NCBI GenBank assembly: GCA_964532405.1
Contig: CAZHIC010000009.1
Coordinates: 9,124 to 73,123 of the forward strand
Direction of reading: 5' to 3'
DNA: 64,000 nt
Source of the DNA: PALSA-1006 sp964532405
Lineage (GTDB): Bacteria; Pseudomonadota; Gammaproteobacteria; Burkholderiales; Gallionellaceae
Shown: piece by piece, positions 16,509 to 23,429 of the stretch
Position numbering within the stretch: position 1 is the first letter of the stretch
Layout: each line of letters starts with the position of its first letter
The notes under the pieces: generated by a model
What the model was told of the DNA's origin: nothing
The model's input: the letters and a program-made list of their open reading frames with translations, nothing else
Databases searched by the model: none
Made by a program: the position numbers and the translations under genes

Positions 16509-17528
16509 ATGAATGGTTTAAGCAAAGAATCTGTAACAATGGTCGAGATTGACGAGGGCAGCTGCGAACAGCGCATTGACAATTTCCTGTGCAAGCACCT
16601 CAAAGGTGTCCCCAAGAGCCATATCTACCGCATTTTGCGCAGCGGCGAAGTGCGGGTGAACAAAAAGCGTGTCGATCAGACCCATAGACTGCAACTGGGC
16701 GACCAAGTACGTATTCCGCCGGTGCGCGTGGCCGAGCCGGAGCAACGCGAATACGTGCCGCCCGTCGAATTCCCTATTTTGTATGAGGATGATGCACTGC
16801 TGATCATCAACAAGCCTTCCGGTACGGCGGTGCACGGCGGCAGCGGGGTGAGTTTCGGCGTCATCGAACAAATGCGTAGCGCCCGCCCGCAAGCCAAGTT
16901 TCTGGAGTTGGTGCATCGCCTCGACCGCGAGACTTCCGGCGTGTTGCTGCTGGCGAAAAAGCGTTCCGCGTTGGTCGCGATGCACGAGATCATGCGCGAG
17001 GGCAACAGCGACAAGCGCTATTTCGCCTTGGTGCTGGGGCAATGGAAGAACGTCAAGCAGCATGTGAAGCTGCCGCTGCATAAATTCGATACTCCGCGAG
17101 GCGAGAAGCGGGTGATGGTGCGCGATGACGGCATGGCTTCGCACACCATTTTCACCCTGCAAAAGGCTTGGACGGATTTCACCCTGCTCGAAGCACAGCT
17201 CAAGACCGGACGCACGCACCAGATTCGCGTGCATCTCTCGCATCTGGGCTTCCCTATCGCGGGCGACGACAAATACGGCGATTTTGCGCGCAACAAGGAA
17301 TTGATGAAGCAGGGCTTGAAGCGCATGTTCCTGCATGCGCACAGTATTGCGTTTAAACACCCGCTGACGGAGGAGCCGATGAGCATCGATGCGCCATTGC
17401 CACCCGAGTTGCAGAAATTTATCGACAAGCTGGATAGCGCAGCCGACTGCATAGGTATTGCCGGGTACACGGGCAAAGTGGTTTCCGTAGAAAAAATGGA
17501 TGTGGCTAAATTTGCTACCAAGCAATAA
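16509..17528 (+). CDS. rluC: 23S rRNA pseudouridine synthase (955/2504/2580)
   Basis: RluA-family enzyme modifying 23S rRNA. An N-terminal S4-like RNA-binding domain (QRIDNFLCKHL to RIPPVRV) is followed by the catalytic domain with HRLDRETSGVLLLAKK, whose Asp is catalytic (near residue 142), and TGRTHQIRVH. The rne-rluC divergent pair is the usual order in proteobacteria, which supports RluC over RluD. 339 residues, with a 20-residue C-terminal tail beyond the usual end. Confidence 0.93.
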   Translation: MNGLSKESVTMVEIDEGSCEQRIDNFLCKHLKGVPKSHIYRILRSGEVRVNKKRVDQTHRLQLGDQVRIPPVRVAEPEQREYVPPVEFPILYEDDALLIINKPSGTAVHGGSGVSFGVIEQMRSARPQAKFLELVHRLDRETSGVLLLAKKRSALVAMHEIMREGNSDKRYFALVLGQWKNVKQHVKLPLHKFDTPRGEKRVMVRDDGMASHTIFTLQKAWTDFTLLEAQLKTGRTHQIRVHLSHLGFPIAGDDKYGDFARNKELMKQGLKRMFLHAHSIAFKHPLTEEPMSIDAPLPPELQKFIDKLDSAADCIGIAGYTGKVVSVEKMDVAKFATKQ

Positions 17529-17590
17529 TCGCGCTCGATACCAATACCGATCCGGAAACATGATAAGAATTGCGCCTAATTTTGGGTTTT

Positions 17591-17646
17591 GTAGGAGCGT
17601 GCCTTGCACGCGAAAGAGCGCTATCGCGTGCAAGGCACGCTCCTAC
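17591..17646. repeat. Long perfect palindrome (REP-like)
   Basis: 22-bp perfect arms (17591-17612 and 17625-17646, starting GTAGGAGCGTGCCTTGCACG) around a 12-nt loop. Its composition is like the GTAGGAGCG-type REP elements of pseudomonads. It lies in the rluC-MFS gap and may act as a transcription terminator or mRNA stabiliser. Confidence 0.85.
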
Positions 17647-17659
17647 TATCACCTCTTTT

Positions 17660-17682
17660 GTTCCGCCTCGTCCGGCTTAGGT
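17660..17682. repeat. 23-nt sequence repeated at 32986-33008, left copy
   Basis: Same sequence (beginning GTTCCGCCTCGTCCGGCTTA) as at 32986-33008 with one mismatch. The copies flank the accessory block between rluC and the HAD/sppA genes. Confidence 0.75.
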
Positions 17683-17690
17683 TCATTGTG

Positions 17691-18938
17691 ATGTCTAGCA
17701 AAATAAACAAGCCTCACCCCGCCTATTCCGAGCGCGCTTTACTGCTGACCCTTTCTGGCATCCAGTTCAGCCACGTACTGGACTTCATGATTATGATGCC
17801 GCTCGGCCCGATGCTGATACGCGAATTGGGTATCTCCACGCATGAGTTCGGCCTGCTGGTGGCGTCATATAGTTTCAGTGCTGCTTTCTCAGGTTTGTTG
17901 GCGGCAACCTTTGTGGATAGGTTCGAGCGCAAGCGCCTGCTGCTTGTCATGTTCGTGCTGTTCGGACTGGCGACGCTGGCCTGCGGTTTGGCTCCCGGTT
18001 ATGCCACGCTGATGGTGGCACGGGGTTTGGCCGGTGCATTCGGTGGCGTGCTGGGGGCATTGGTGCAGACCATCGTCGGCGATGTGATCCCTTTTTCGCG
18101 CCGCGCCAAAGCGAGCGGCATGGTGTCGGCGGCATTCTCATTTTCTACCGTGGCGGGCGTGCCGCTGTCGTTATGGCTGGCCAGTTCTTTCCAATGGCGC
18201 GCCCCGTTTTTTTTCATTGTGGCTCTGGTCGTAATGTTCATGGTGATCGGATGGCGCGTGTTGCCGGAGTTGCGCCATCACTTGAGTCAGGAAAAACGCG
18301 CTCATCCATTTTCGGCGATGTTCGCCGTGATGCGCGATGGTAATCATTGGCGTGCCATGACGTTGTCGGCGCTGATTATTTTTTCCGGATTTACGGTGAT
18401 TCCCTACATCACACTGTATGCGGTGCATAACATCGCCATCAGCCAGCACGACATCGCCTATATCTATCTGGTGGGGGGCGCGGCGACGCTGGTCACTGCC
18501 CGCTTCATCGGGCAGTGGGCGGATGTGCGCGGCAAAGTAAAAGTCTACCGTTTGGTCGCATTCGCCGCGATGTTGCCGCTGCTGGCGGTGACGCAGATTC
18601 AAAGCGCATCGTTGGGGCTGTGGCTGGTGTGCACCACGTTATTTTTTGTGCTGGTGTCGGGGCGATTCATTCCGGCGATGGCGATTATCTCCTCGGCTGC
18701 GCAGCCCAAGCTGCGCGGTACGTTCATGTCGCTCAACGCCACCGTGCAATCACTGGCGATGGGGCTGGCCGCCACTTTGAGCGGTTTCATCATCACCCAG
18801 CAGAGCGACGGACACATCGTGGGTTATCAGAATGTGGGTTATGTGGCGCTCGCGGCGAACTTGCTGGCGATATGGTATGTTTCGCGTATTCAAATGCACG
18901 ACGCACATCCGAATCTGCCGGATATCGCGCCAAAGTAA
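17691..18938 (+). CDS. MFS transporter
   Basis: Inner-membrane major facilitator protein, 415 residues from ATG 17691, with about 12 hydrophobic helices. The motif after helix 2 is present in modified form (ATFVDRFERKRLLL) and helix 4 reads ARGLAGAFGGVLGALVQTIVGD, as in drug-efflux or sugar-efflux DHA-type members. The substrate is not evident. Earlier in-frame starts fall in the palindrome at 17591. No regulator is adjacent. Confidence 0.88.
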   Translation: MSSKINKPHPAYSERALLLTLSGIQFSHVLDFMIMMPLGPMLIRELGISTHEFGLLVASYSFSAAFSGLLAATFVDRFERKRLLLVMFVLFGLATLACGLAPGYATLMVARGLAGAFGGVLGALVQTIVGDVIPFSRRAKASGMVSAAFSFSTVAGVPLSLWLASSFQWRAPFFFIVALVVMFMVIGWRVLPELRHHLSQEKRAHPFSAMFAVMRDGNHWRAMTLSALIIFSGFTVIPYITLYAVHNIAISQHDIAYIYLVGGAATLVTARFIGQWADVRGKVKVYRLVAFAAMLPLLAVTQIQSASLGLWLVCTTLFFVLVSGRFIPAMAIISSAAQPKLRGTFMSLNATVQSLAMGLAATLSGFIITQQSDGHIVGYQNVGYVALAANLLAIWYVSRIQMHDAHPNLPDIAPK

Positions 18939-19002
18939 TTCCGCTAATCTTTTCGCAGCTATTGCCGATAATGAAGGCGTAGTCTGCGTGCAAGGAGATG
19001 CC

Positions 19003-19356
19003 ATGCGTTACGTAACCGATATTCCGCCAGTAGCGACGACGAGTCCTAACACTCGCCAAGTGATGGGATTGACCGCCGCGCTGGCAGTGAAGCCGGTGTA
19101 CCCCGGCGAACATCCTGTTGCCAGTGTCGAGCATCTCAAGGTACACCCGGACAAGGCATACCAAGAAATATTCCGCACAGTCGAACCGCAGCAAAACAAT
19201 GCGCCTGTTGAAGTCGTGCCCGCTGAAGATCGCCGTAAAGCCTGCCGCCGACTCGCCCACCAACAGGTACTGATCGAGTTGCGCTCAGGTATCGACCGCC
19301 GTCACCACACTCTGCTTGAGGGCGATGTGGCTGAGCACATCGATATTGAAGCCTAG
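19003..19356 (+). CDS. Hypothetical protein with Arg-rich DRR motifs
   Basis: 117 residues, cytoplasmic by appearance. The N-terminal half is Pro/Val-rich without motif. The C-terminal half has DRRKACRRLAHQQVLIELRSG followed by DRRHH, a pattern seen in small conserved proteobacterial proteins of unknown function. The start at 19003 follows AAGGAGATGCC (site at 18990-18996). It follows the MFS gene by 64 nt. I cannot assign a function. Confidence 0.65.
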   Translation: MRYVTDIPPVATTSPNTRQVMGLTAALAVKPVYPGEHPVASVEHLKVHPDKAYQEIFRTVEPQQNNAPVEVVPAEDRRKACRRLAHQQVLIELRSGIDRRHHTLLEGDVAEHIDIEA

Positions 19357-19845
19357 CAACTACATGCGGGCACCTCTAATAATTCGTCGCAGCGGGCACT
19401 TATAGAGTCGGCCAATAAAGAACTCCGCAGCAAGCTACGGGGTATTTGGTAACAGAGTATCTACGAAAAACATTACGCCGCCAGCGGCGGGGAATTGAAC
19501 CCAAAGAGATTAAATAGATTAAAAAATCCGCCCAATCGTAGGCTGGTGGTGAGGCACGAACCCCAGCATGTTCACTTGATGGCCGACTCTATAAACTTCG
19601 GATGAACAAAGAGGCACTGAGCTGCTAGATTTACCCCGCGCGTTTTGGATATTGAAGAGGCTAAAGCCGAGTAGGGTGGGCACGCTGTTGTGCCCACGCG
19701 GTAACCTCTCTTTGAACATGTCACCCCAACCGCGTGGGCAGCGAGCTGCCCACCCTACGAAAAATGCGCCATTGCCAAGGGAGCGCAATAACGGTTAAGG
19801 TTCGCGCTTGCAAAATCAACCCGAGCTTTTCAAGAAAGTAAGCGA
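19357..19845. other. Repeat-rich intergenic region upstream of the DGR target
   Basis: 489 bases with no supported gene. It holds a perfect 15-nt inverted repeat (19400-19414 with 19580-19594, TTATAGAGTCGGCCA type) whose 195-bp span looks like a small non-autonomous element. Two small GC hairpins lie inside it (near 19428-19440 and 19474-19488). A GTAGGGTGGGCA-family palindrome lies at 19671-19758. The DGR target promoter should lie in its last 90 bases. Confidence 0.6.
19671..19758. repeat. GTAGGGTGGGCA-family palindrome, copy 1
   Basis: Left arm 19671-19701 (GTAGGGTGGGCACG...TGCCCACGCGG) and right arm 19730-19758 in inverse orientation. Each arm is itself imperfectly self-complementary. 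Related copies are at 53868-53934 and 56170-56205. Confidence 0.75.
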
Positions 19846-21498
19846 ATGAAAAACCTCCTCATCCCCCTCGCCGCCGCCCTGTGCCTGCTCGTGATGCCGT
19901 ATCAAGCGCACGCCAAGCCTGCTAAAGCCAAAGCGCCGAAAGCCAGCGAAGCGGTAAAAGAACGCCTCGTCCTCATGCCGTTGCGTGTGGGCAAAGAAAA
20001 CCAGAACATGGCCGGTGCAATGGAAACCGCCGTAGTTCAAGGCTTGGAACAAAAGTACCGCGTGTATTCGGGAGATGAAGTTGCGATAAAGGCGAAGGAA
20101 ATAGCCAAAAGCCACGTCTCCAAAAAAGACTGCGATGAAACACGCTGCTTCGAAGACATCGCGATGGCATTCAACTCAGAATACATCGCCTCGGCGAGCG
20201 TGACGCAAATAGAAGGGGGCTATTTACTGGCCTTGAGCATCCGCAGCATCGCTGACAACAAAGCAGTATTTTCCAACTCCGTCCCGTGCGAAGGCTGCAC
20301 GCCATTTCAGGTCATCAACAAACTCAAAGAACTGAGCGGTGTGCCAGCGCCCTTAGCAGTAGCCCCAGTGGCAGCCGCAACCGAAGCCCCGCAGCCGAAA
20401 GTCAACCCCAACGACCCCGATGCCGTGTTATGGGCAGAGGCACAAAAGGGCAACAGCGTCGAAGACTATCAGGTGTATCTGGACACCTACCCCAAAGGCA
20501 AATACCTGCCCTTTGCCAAAGCCCGCATCAAAAAACTCAACGATGCCGCACAAGCCGCTGCCGAGCAGCAAGAACAACAAGCATGGGACACCGCCCAGAA
20601 AGACAGCAGTGAAGAGAGTTACGGAATTTATCTCAAGGCTTATCCCGCTGGCCGCTTTGCGGGGCTCGCCAAAATGCGCATGGACAAACTCAAGAACGAT
20701 GTGGCAGCCAGAGAAGAAGCCGATCTTTGGAAAAAAGCCGATAGTAGCAACGACAAGGCATCAGTCGAAAACTACCTCAACCAATATCCCACAGGCCGTT
20801 ACATAAGCGTAGCACGCGCCAAACTCAAAGCCATCAAGGAAGAAGAAGCCAAAGGCCCAGCCATGGTACGCATTCCGGGCAAGAGCTACGAGCTGGGCAA
20901 GTATCACGTCACGAAAGGAGAGTTCGCCAAATTCGTGAGTGAGACCGGCTACGACACAGGCAATGAATGTTATGTCTTTACGGACAAATGGGAAAAGAAA
21001 GTGGGTTACAACTGGCGCAATCCCGGCTTCACTCAGGACGACAATCATCCTGTGGCCTGCGTCAACTGGAACGATGCCCAAGCCTACGCATCATGGCTGT
21101 CCAGAAAAACTGGCAAGCAATATCGTCTGCCGATAGAAAGCGAATGGGAATACGCCTGCGCAGGTGGAGCGACAACTGAATACTGTGGCAGCAACGACAT
21201 CAACGCCGTGGCATGGTACAAAGAAAACAGCAACAACATGACGCATCCGGTGGCGCAGAAACAAGCGAACGGCTATGGCCTGTACGACATGAGCGGCAAT
21301 CTATGGCAGTGGATGGAAAATAAATACGACGACAAAAACGACTGGCGTGCGCTTCGCGGCGGCTCGTGGAACATCACACCGCAGAACGTGCGCGCATCCT
21401 ATCGGAATGACGGCGGGCCAGCGTACCGGATACTACTACTACGGGTTTCGCCTCGCCAGGACGCTGCCGTAAGGCAGCATTACCCCTTGCTCCTTTAA
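19846..21498 (+). CDS. DGR target: secreted repeat protein with C-terminal FGE-sulfatase (C-type lectin fold) domain; end frameshifted
   Basis: Protein diversified by the adjacent retroelement. Signal peptide at residues 1-23. Residues about 38-165 resemble the nucleotide-binding-like N-terminal domains of CsgG/TolB-type proteins. Three helical repeats follow (about 194-234, 246-287, 293-332; pattern YL-x3-YP-x-G-x(R/K)-(Y/F)), then an FGE-sulfatase domain from 338 (NHPVACVNWNDAQAYASWLS; RLPIESEWEYACAGG; YGLYDMSGNLWQWM). The variable region starts at residue 500. An extra A at 21430 shifts the frame: the ORF as read ends RILLLRVSPRQDA... at 21498. Skipping that base gives YYYYGFRLARTLP and a stop at 21470-21472 (541 residues), the usual end for this fold. 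Probably a ligand-binding envelope or secreted protein. Confidence 0.9.
   Translation: MKNLLIPLAAALCLLVMPYQAHAKPAKAKAPKASEAVKERLVLMPLRVGKENQNMAGAMETAVVQGLEQKYRVYSGDEVAIKAKEIAKSHVSKKDCDETRCFEDIAMAFNSEYIASASVTQIEGGYLLALSIRSIADNKAVFSNSVPCEGCTPFQVINKLKELSGVPAPLAVAPVAAATEAPQPKVNPNDPDAVLWAEAQKGNSVEDYQVYLDTYPKGKYLPFAKARIKKLNDAAQAAAEQQEQQAWDTAQKDSSEESYGIYLKAYPAGRFAGLAKMRMDKLKNDVAAREEADLWKKADSSNDKASVENYLNQYPTGRYISVARAKLKAIKEEEAKGPAMVRIPGKSYELGKYHVTKGEFAKFVSETGYDTGNECYVFTDKWEKKVGYNWRNPGFTQDDNHPVACVNWNDAQAYASWLSRKTGKQYRLPIESEWEYACAGGATTEYCGSNDINAVAWYKENSNNMTHPVAQKQANGYGLYDMSGNLWQWMENKYDDKNDWRALRGGSWNITPQNVRASYRNDGGPAYRILLLRVSPRQDAAVRQHYPLLL
21344..21459 (+). repeat. DGR variable repeat (VR)
   Basis: 116 nt matching the template at 23158-23272. 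The flanks are identical. Differences are one A-to-T (codon 510, Asn to Ile), five A-to-G (codons Asp, Gly, Gly replacing Asn, Asn, Glu), one A-to-T (Asn to Tyr), four A-to-T (AAC x4 to TAC x4), and one inserted A at 21430. Every substitution is at a template adenine, the signature of DGR mutagenic retrohoming. Confidence 0.96.
21463..21478. promoter_or_regulatory. GC hairpin immediately after VR
   Basis: GCTGCC-GTAA-GGCAGC: 6-bp perfect stem, 4-nt loop, beginning 3 nt after the VR end. In characterised DGRs a GC-rich hairpin or cruciform with a 4-nt loop just downstream of VR promotes homing. The template copy lacks it. The expected stop codon of the unshifted target lies in the loop. Confidence 0.75.
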
Positions 21499-21594
21499 CC
21501 TGGAGCGCAAGCGCAAGGTGGGGGTTTGGGGGCGAAGCCACCAAGGGTTTGGGGTGCAGGGGCAAAGCCCCTGCTGTTAATTTCGGGTAATTGT

Positions 21595-21966
21595 GTGATT
21601 GATAAAAGCAGACAAAACGGCGTAGTGTTGGAAAAAAATTACCAGTTTCTGCTGTGGTTGATTCCGACGATAGACAAGTTTCCTCGCTCGCAAAAATTTA
21701 CGCTGGGTGATCGGATTCAATCGGCGGCGTTGGATGTGCAGGAGTCATTGATTGCGGCAACCTACTCCGAAAAATCTGCTCATCATTTATATGCCGCGAA
21801 TTTGCATTTGGAAAAACTGAGGATGCTGATGCGACTTTCACTTGATCTTGAGTTTCTCGATCTTCGCCGCTATGAATTTGCCGCCAGAGCCTTGGATGAA
21901 GTCGGTCGCATGGTAGGCGGCTGGATCAAAGCAAACCATGCCGAAAAAAACGTCATACCGGCGTAG
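21595..21966 (+). CDS. avd: Avd-like DGR accessory protein
   Basis: Accessory variability determinant: small basic four-helix protein that binds the RT and template RNA. About 123 residues with the family pattern KNYQFLLWLIPTIDKFPRSQ, then FTLGDRIQSAALDVQESLI and two further helices. GTG 21595 is my choice; GTG 21625 would remove ten more residues, and a longer TTG start at 21526 reads into spacer. The last codons (NVIPA) and stop are supplied by an inverted repeat at 21951, so the native C-terminus may have been replaced. Confidence 0.87.
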   Translation: MIDKSRQNGVVLEKNYQFLLWLIPTIDKFPRSQKFTLGDRIQSAALDVQESLIAATYSEKSAHHLYAANLHLEKLRMLMRLSLDLEFLDLRRYEFAARALDEVGRMVGGWIKANHAEKNVIPA

Positions 21967-22060
21967 GCCGGTATCCAGCGGTTTTATTAAAAGAGGTTTT
22001 GTCCTTGCTACGCAAGGAACTATTTTTTTGAACTGGATACCGGCCTACGCCGGTATGACG
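21951..22060. repeat. Perfect 28-bp inverted repeat between avd and the RT gene
   Basis: Arms 21951-21978 and 22033-22060 (CGTCATACCGGCGTAGGCCG... and its exact complement) around a 54-nt spacer that itself holds a 7-bp hairpin (TCCTTGC-TAC-GCAAGGA). Each arm is also internally palindromic (ACCGGC-GTAG-GCCGGT). The form is like the common GTCATxCCGGC-type miniature elements. It ends 10 nt before the RT start. Confidence 0.9.
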
Positions 22061-22070
22061 AAACGAAGTT

Positions 22071-23348
22071 ATGCCGAAAAAACACAATCATCTGTTTGAA
22101 CAAATCGCCAGCTTTCGCGCCTTGCACGAGGCGACGAAACGCGCCATTTGCGGCAAGCGCAGCAAGCCGGGTGCGGCGGGTTTTATGGCGAATCTCGAAA
22201 GAAATTTGCTGCGTATTGAGCGGATGTTGCTGGATGGTTCATGGCGCGGCGGTGGTTACACGATCATCGACGTGCGTGAGCCGAAGCCGCGCATGGTTTC
22301 CGCAGCCCCCTTCGCCGACCGCGTGGTGCATCATGCTTTGTGCAATGTCGTCGCGCCCATTTTCGAGGGCGGTTTTATTGCGGATAGTTACGCCAACCGA
22401 AAAGGCTTTGGCACGCATCGTGCGATTGCGCGTTATGAACATTATCAAGACCGCTACGCACATGTTTTACGCTGCGATATTTATCGTTATTTTCCTTCTA
22501 TTGACCATGAAATTTTGAAAGCTGATTTGCGTCGCCGTATTGTCTGCGAGCCGACGCTGGGTTTGATGGATGCGATTATCAACGGCTCGAATGCGCAAGA
22601 GCCGGTCAATTTGATTTTCCCCGCTGATGATTTGTTTGCACCCTATCAACGGAGGCGCGGGTTGCCGATTGGTAATCTGACCAGCCAGCTGTTCGGCAAT
22701 ATTTATCTCGATGGCTTGGACCATTTTGTAAAAGAGATTTTACGTGTGCCGGGTTATGTGCGCTATGTGGACGACTTCGCGCTATTCCACGATGACCCGC
22801 AAGTGTTGGCGCACTGGCAGCAGCAAATTGCACGGTATCTGGAAGGCAGGCGGATGATTTCGCATCCGCGTAAAACATGCATTGTGGCGTGTGCCGAGCC
22901 TGCGGAATTTCTCGGTTTAGTTTTGCATGGAAATGAGCACCGGCGTTTGCCGGAAAGCAATGTGCGCCGCTTCCGCAATCGGCTGCGTGGTTTGCGAGAT
23001 CAATGGAAGGCGGGCACAATCGAAACAGAAGCAATTCAACAGCGCGTGCAAAGCTGGATTGCCCACGCCGAACATGCGAATACTTGGCGCTTGCGCCGTA
23101 CCCTCTTTCGCGGCGGGTGGTTTGACCCGGCGCGGGAGCCTGACTGCCCGCTAGTTGGGCGTGCGCTTCGCGGCGGCTCGTGGAACAACACACCGCAGAA
23201 CGTGCGCGCATCCTATCGGAATAACAACGAACCAGCGAACCGGAACAACAACAACGGGTTTCGCCTCGCCAGTATGCCCTCCAATGCCAGAGTTGATATG
23301 TTTACGGACATGTCGAGCGTGCGAGAGGGCGTCCACGGACGGTCATGA
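22071..23348 (+). CDS. DGR reverse transcriptase (ORF continues through the template repeat)
   Basis: Makes adenine-mutagenised cDNA from the template RNA. RT motifs: MVSAAPFADRVVHHALCNVV (about 76-95), RCDIYRYFPSIDH with catalytic Asp136, the DGR/group II-like RRGLPIGNLTSQ (about 195-206, with SQ in place of the retroviral motif), and RYVDDFALFHDD with Asp234-Asp235. KTCIVACAEPAEFLG follows as the thumb-proximal segment. Typical DGR RTs end soon after the RRTLFRGGW motif (about residue 350). Here the frame stays open through the 115-nt template (residues 363-401) to a stop at 23346. ATG 22071 lacks a strong ribosome site. Confidence 0.95.
   Translation: MPKKHNHLFEQIASFRALHEATKRAICGKRSKPGAAGFMANLERNLLRIERMLLDGSWRGGGYTIIDVREPKPRMVSAAPFADRVVHHALCNVVAPIFEGGFIADSYANRKGFGTHRAIARYEHYQDRYAHVLRCDIYRYFPSIDHEILKADLRRRIVCEPTLGLMDAIINGSNAQEPVNLIFPADDLFAPYQRRRGLPIGNLTSQLFGNIYLDGLDHFVKEILRVPGYVRYVDDFALFHDDPQVLAHWQQQIARYLEGRRMISHPRKTCIVACAEPAEFLGLVLHGNEHRRLPESNVRRFRNRLRGLRDQWKAGTIETEAIQQRVQSWIAHAEHANTWRLRRTLFRGGWFDPAREPDCPLVGRALRGGSWNNTPQNVRASYRNNNEPANRNNNNGFRLASMPSNARVDMFTDMSSVREGVHGRS
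23158..23272 (+). repeat. DGR template repeat (TR)
   Basis: 115-nt invariant donor copy. The variable positions are concentrated in AAC/GAA codons (AAT-AAC-AAC-GAA, then AAC, then AAC x4), the usual way a template maximises change at Asn codons. Flanking constant parts (GCGTGCGCTTCGCGGCGGCT and the GGGTTTCGCCTCGCCAG 3' end) equal those of VR. It is in the same orientation and frame as the target and overlaps the RT ORF. Confidence 0.96.
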
Positions 23349-23360
23349 TGAGTGCAGCAC

Positions 23361-23401
23361 CCCTCTATCGTTTTGCCCGCAAGGGGACGGTAGAGGGTTT
23401 T
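23361..23401 (+). terminator. Terminator after the DGR
   Basis: 10-bp stem (CCCTCTATCG at 23361-23370 with CGGTAGAGGG at 23388-23397, one G-T pair), 17-nt loop, then TTTTA. It would end the RT/template transcript. Confidence 0.75.
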
Positions 23402-23429
23402 ATGCCGTGGCTTCGGCTTCAGCAATTTC

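Noticed and set aside
21427..21445. Programmed ribosomal frameshift in the DGR target
   Set aside because: There is no slippery heptamer or downstream pseudoknot; the extra base is explained more simply by homing error or sequence error.
22071..23348. Group II intron or retron RT
   Set aside because: No intron RNA domains, maturase or msr/msd were seen; the VR/TR pair, Avd-like gene and SQ-type RT motif point to a DGR.
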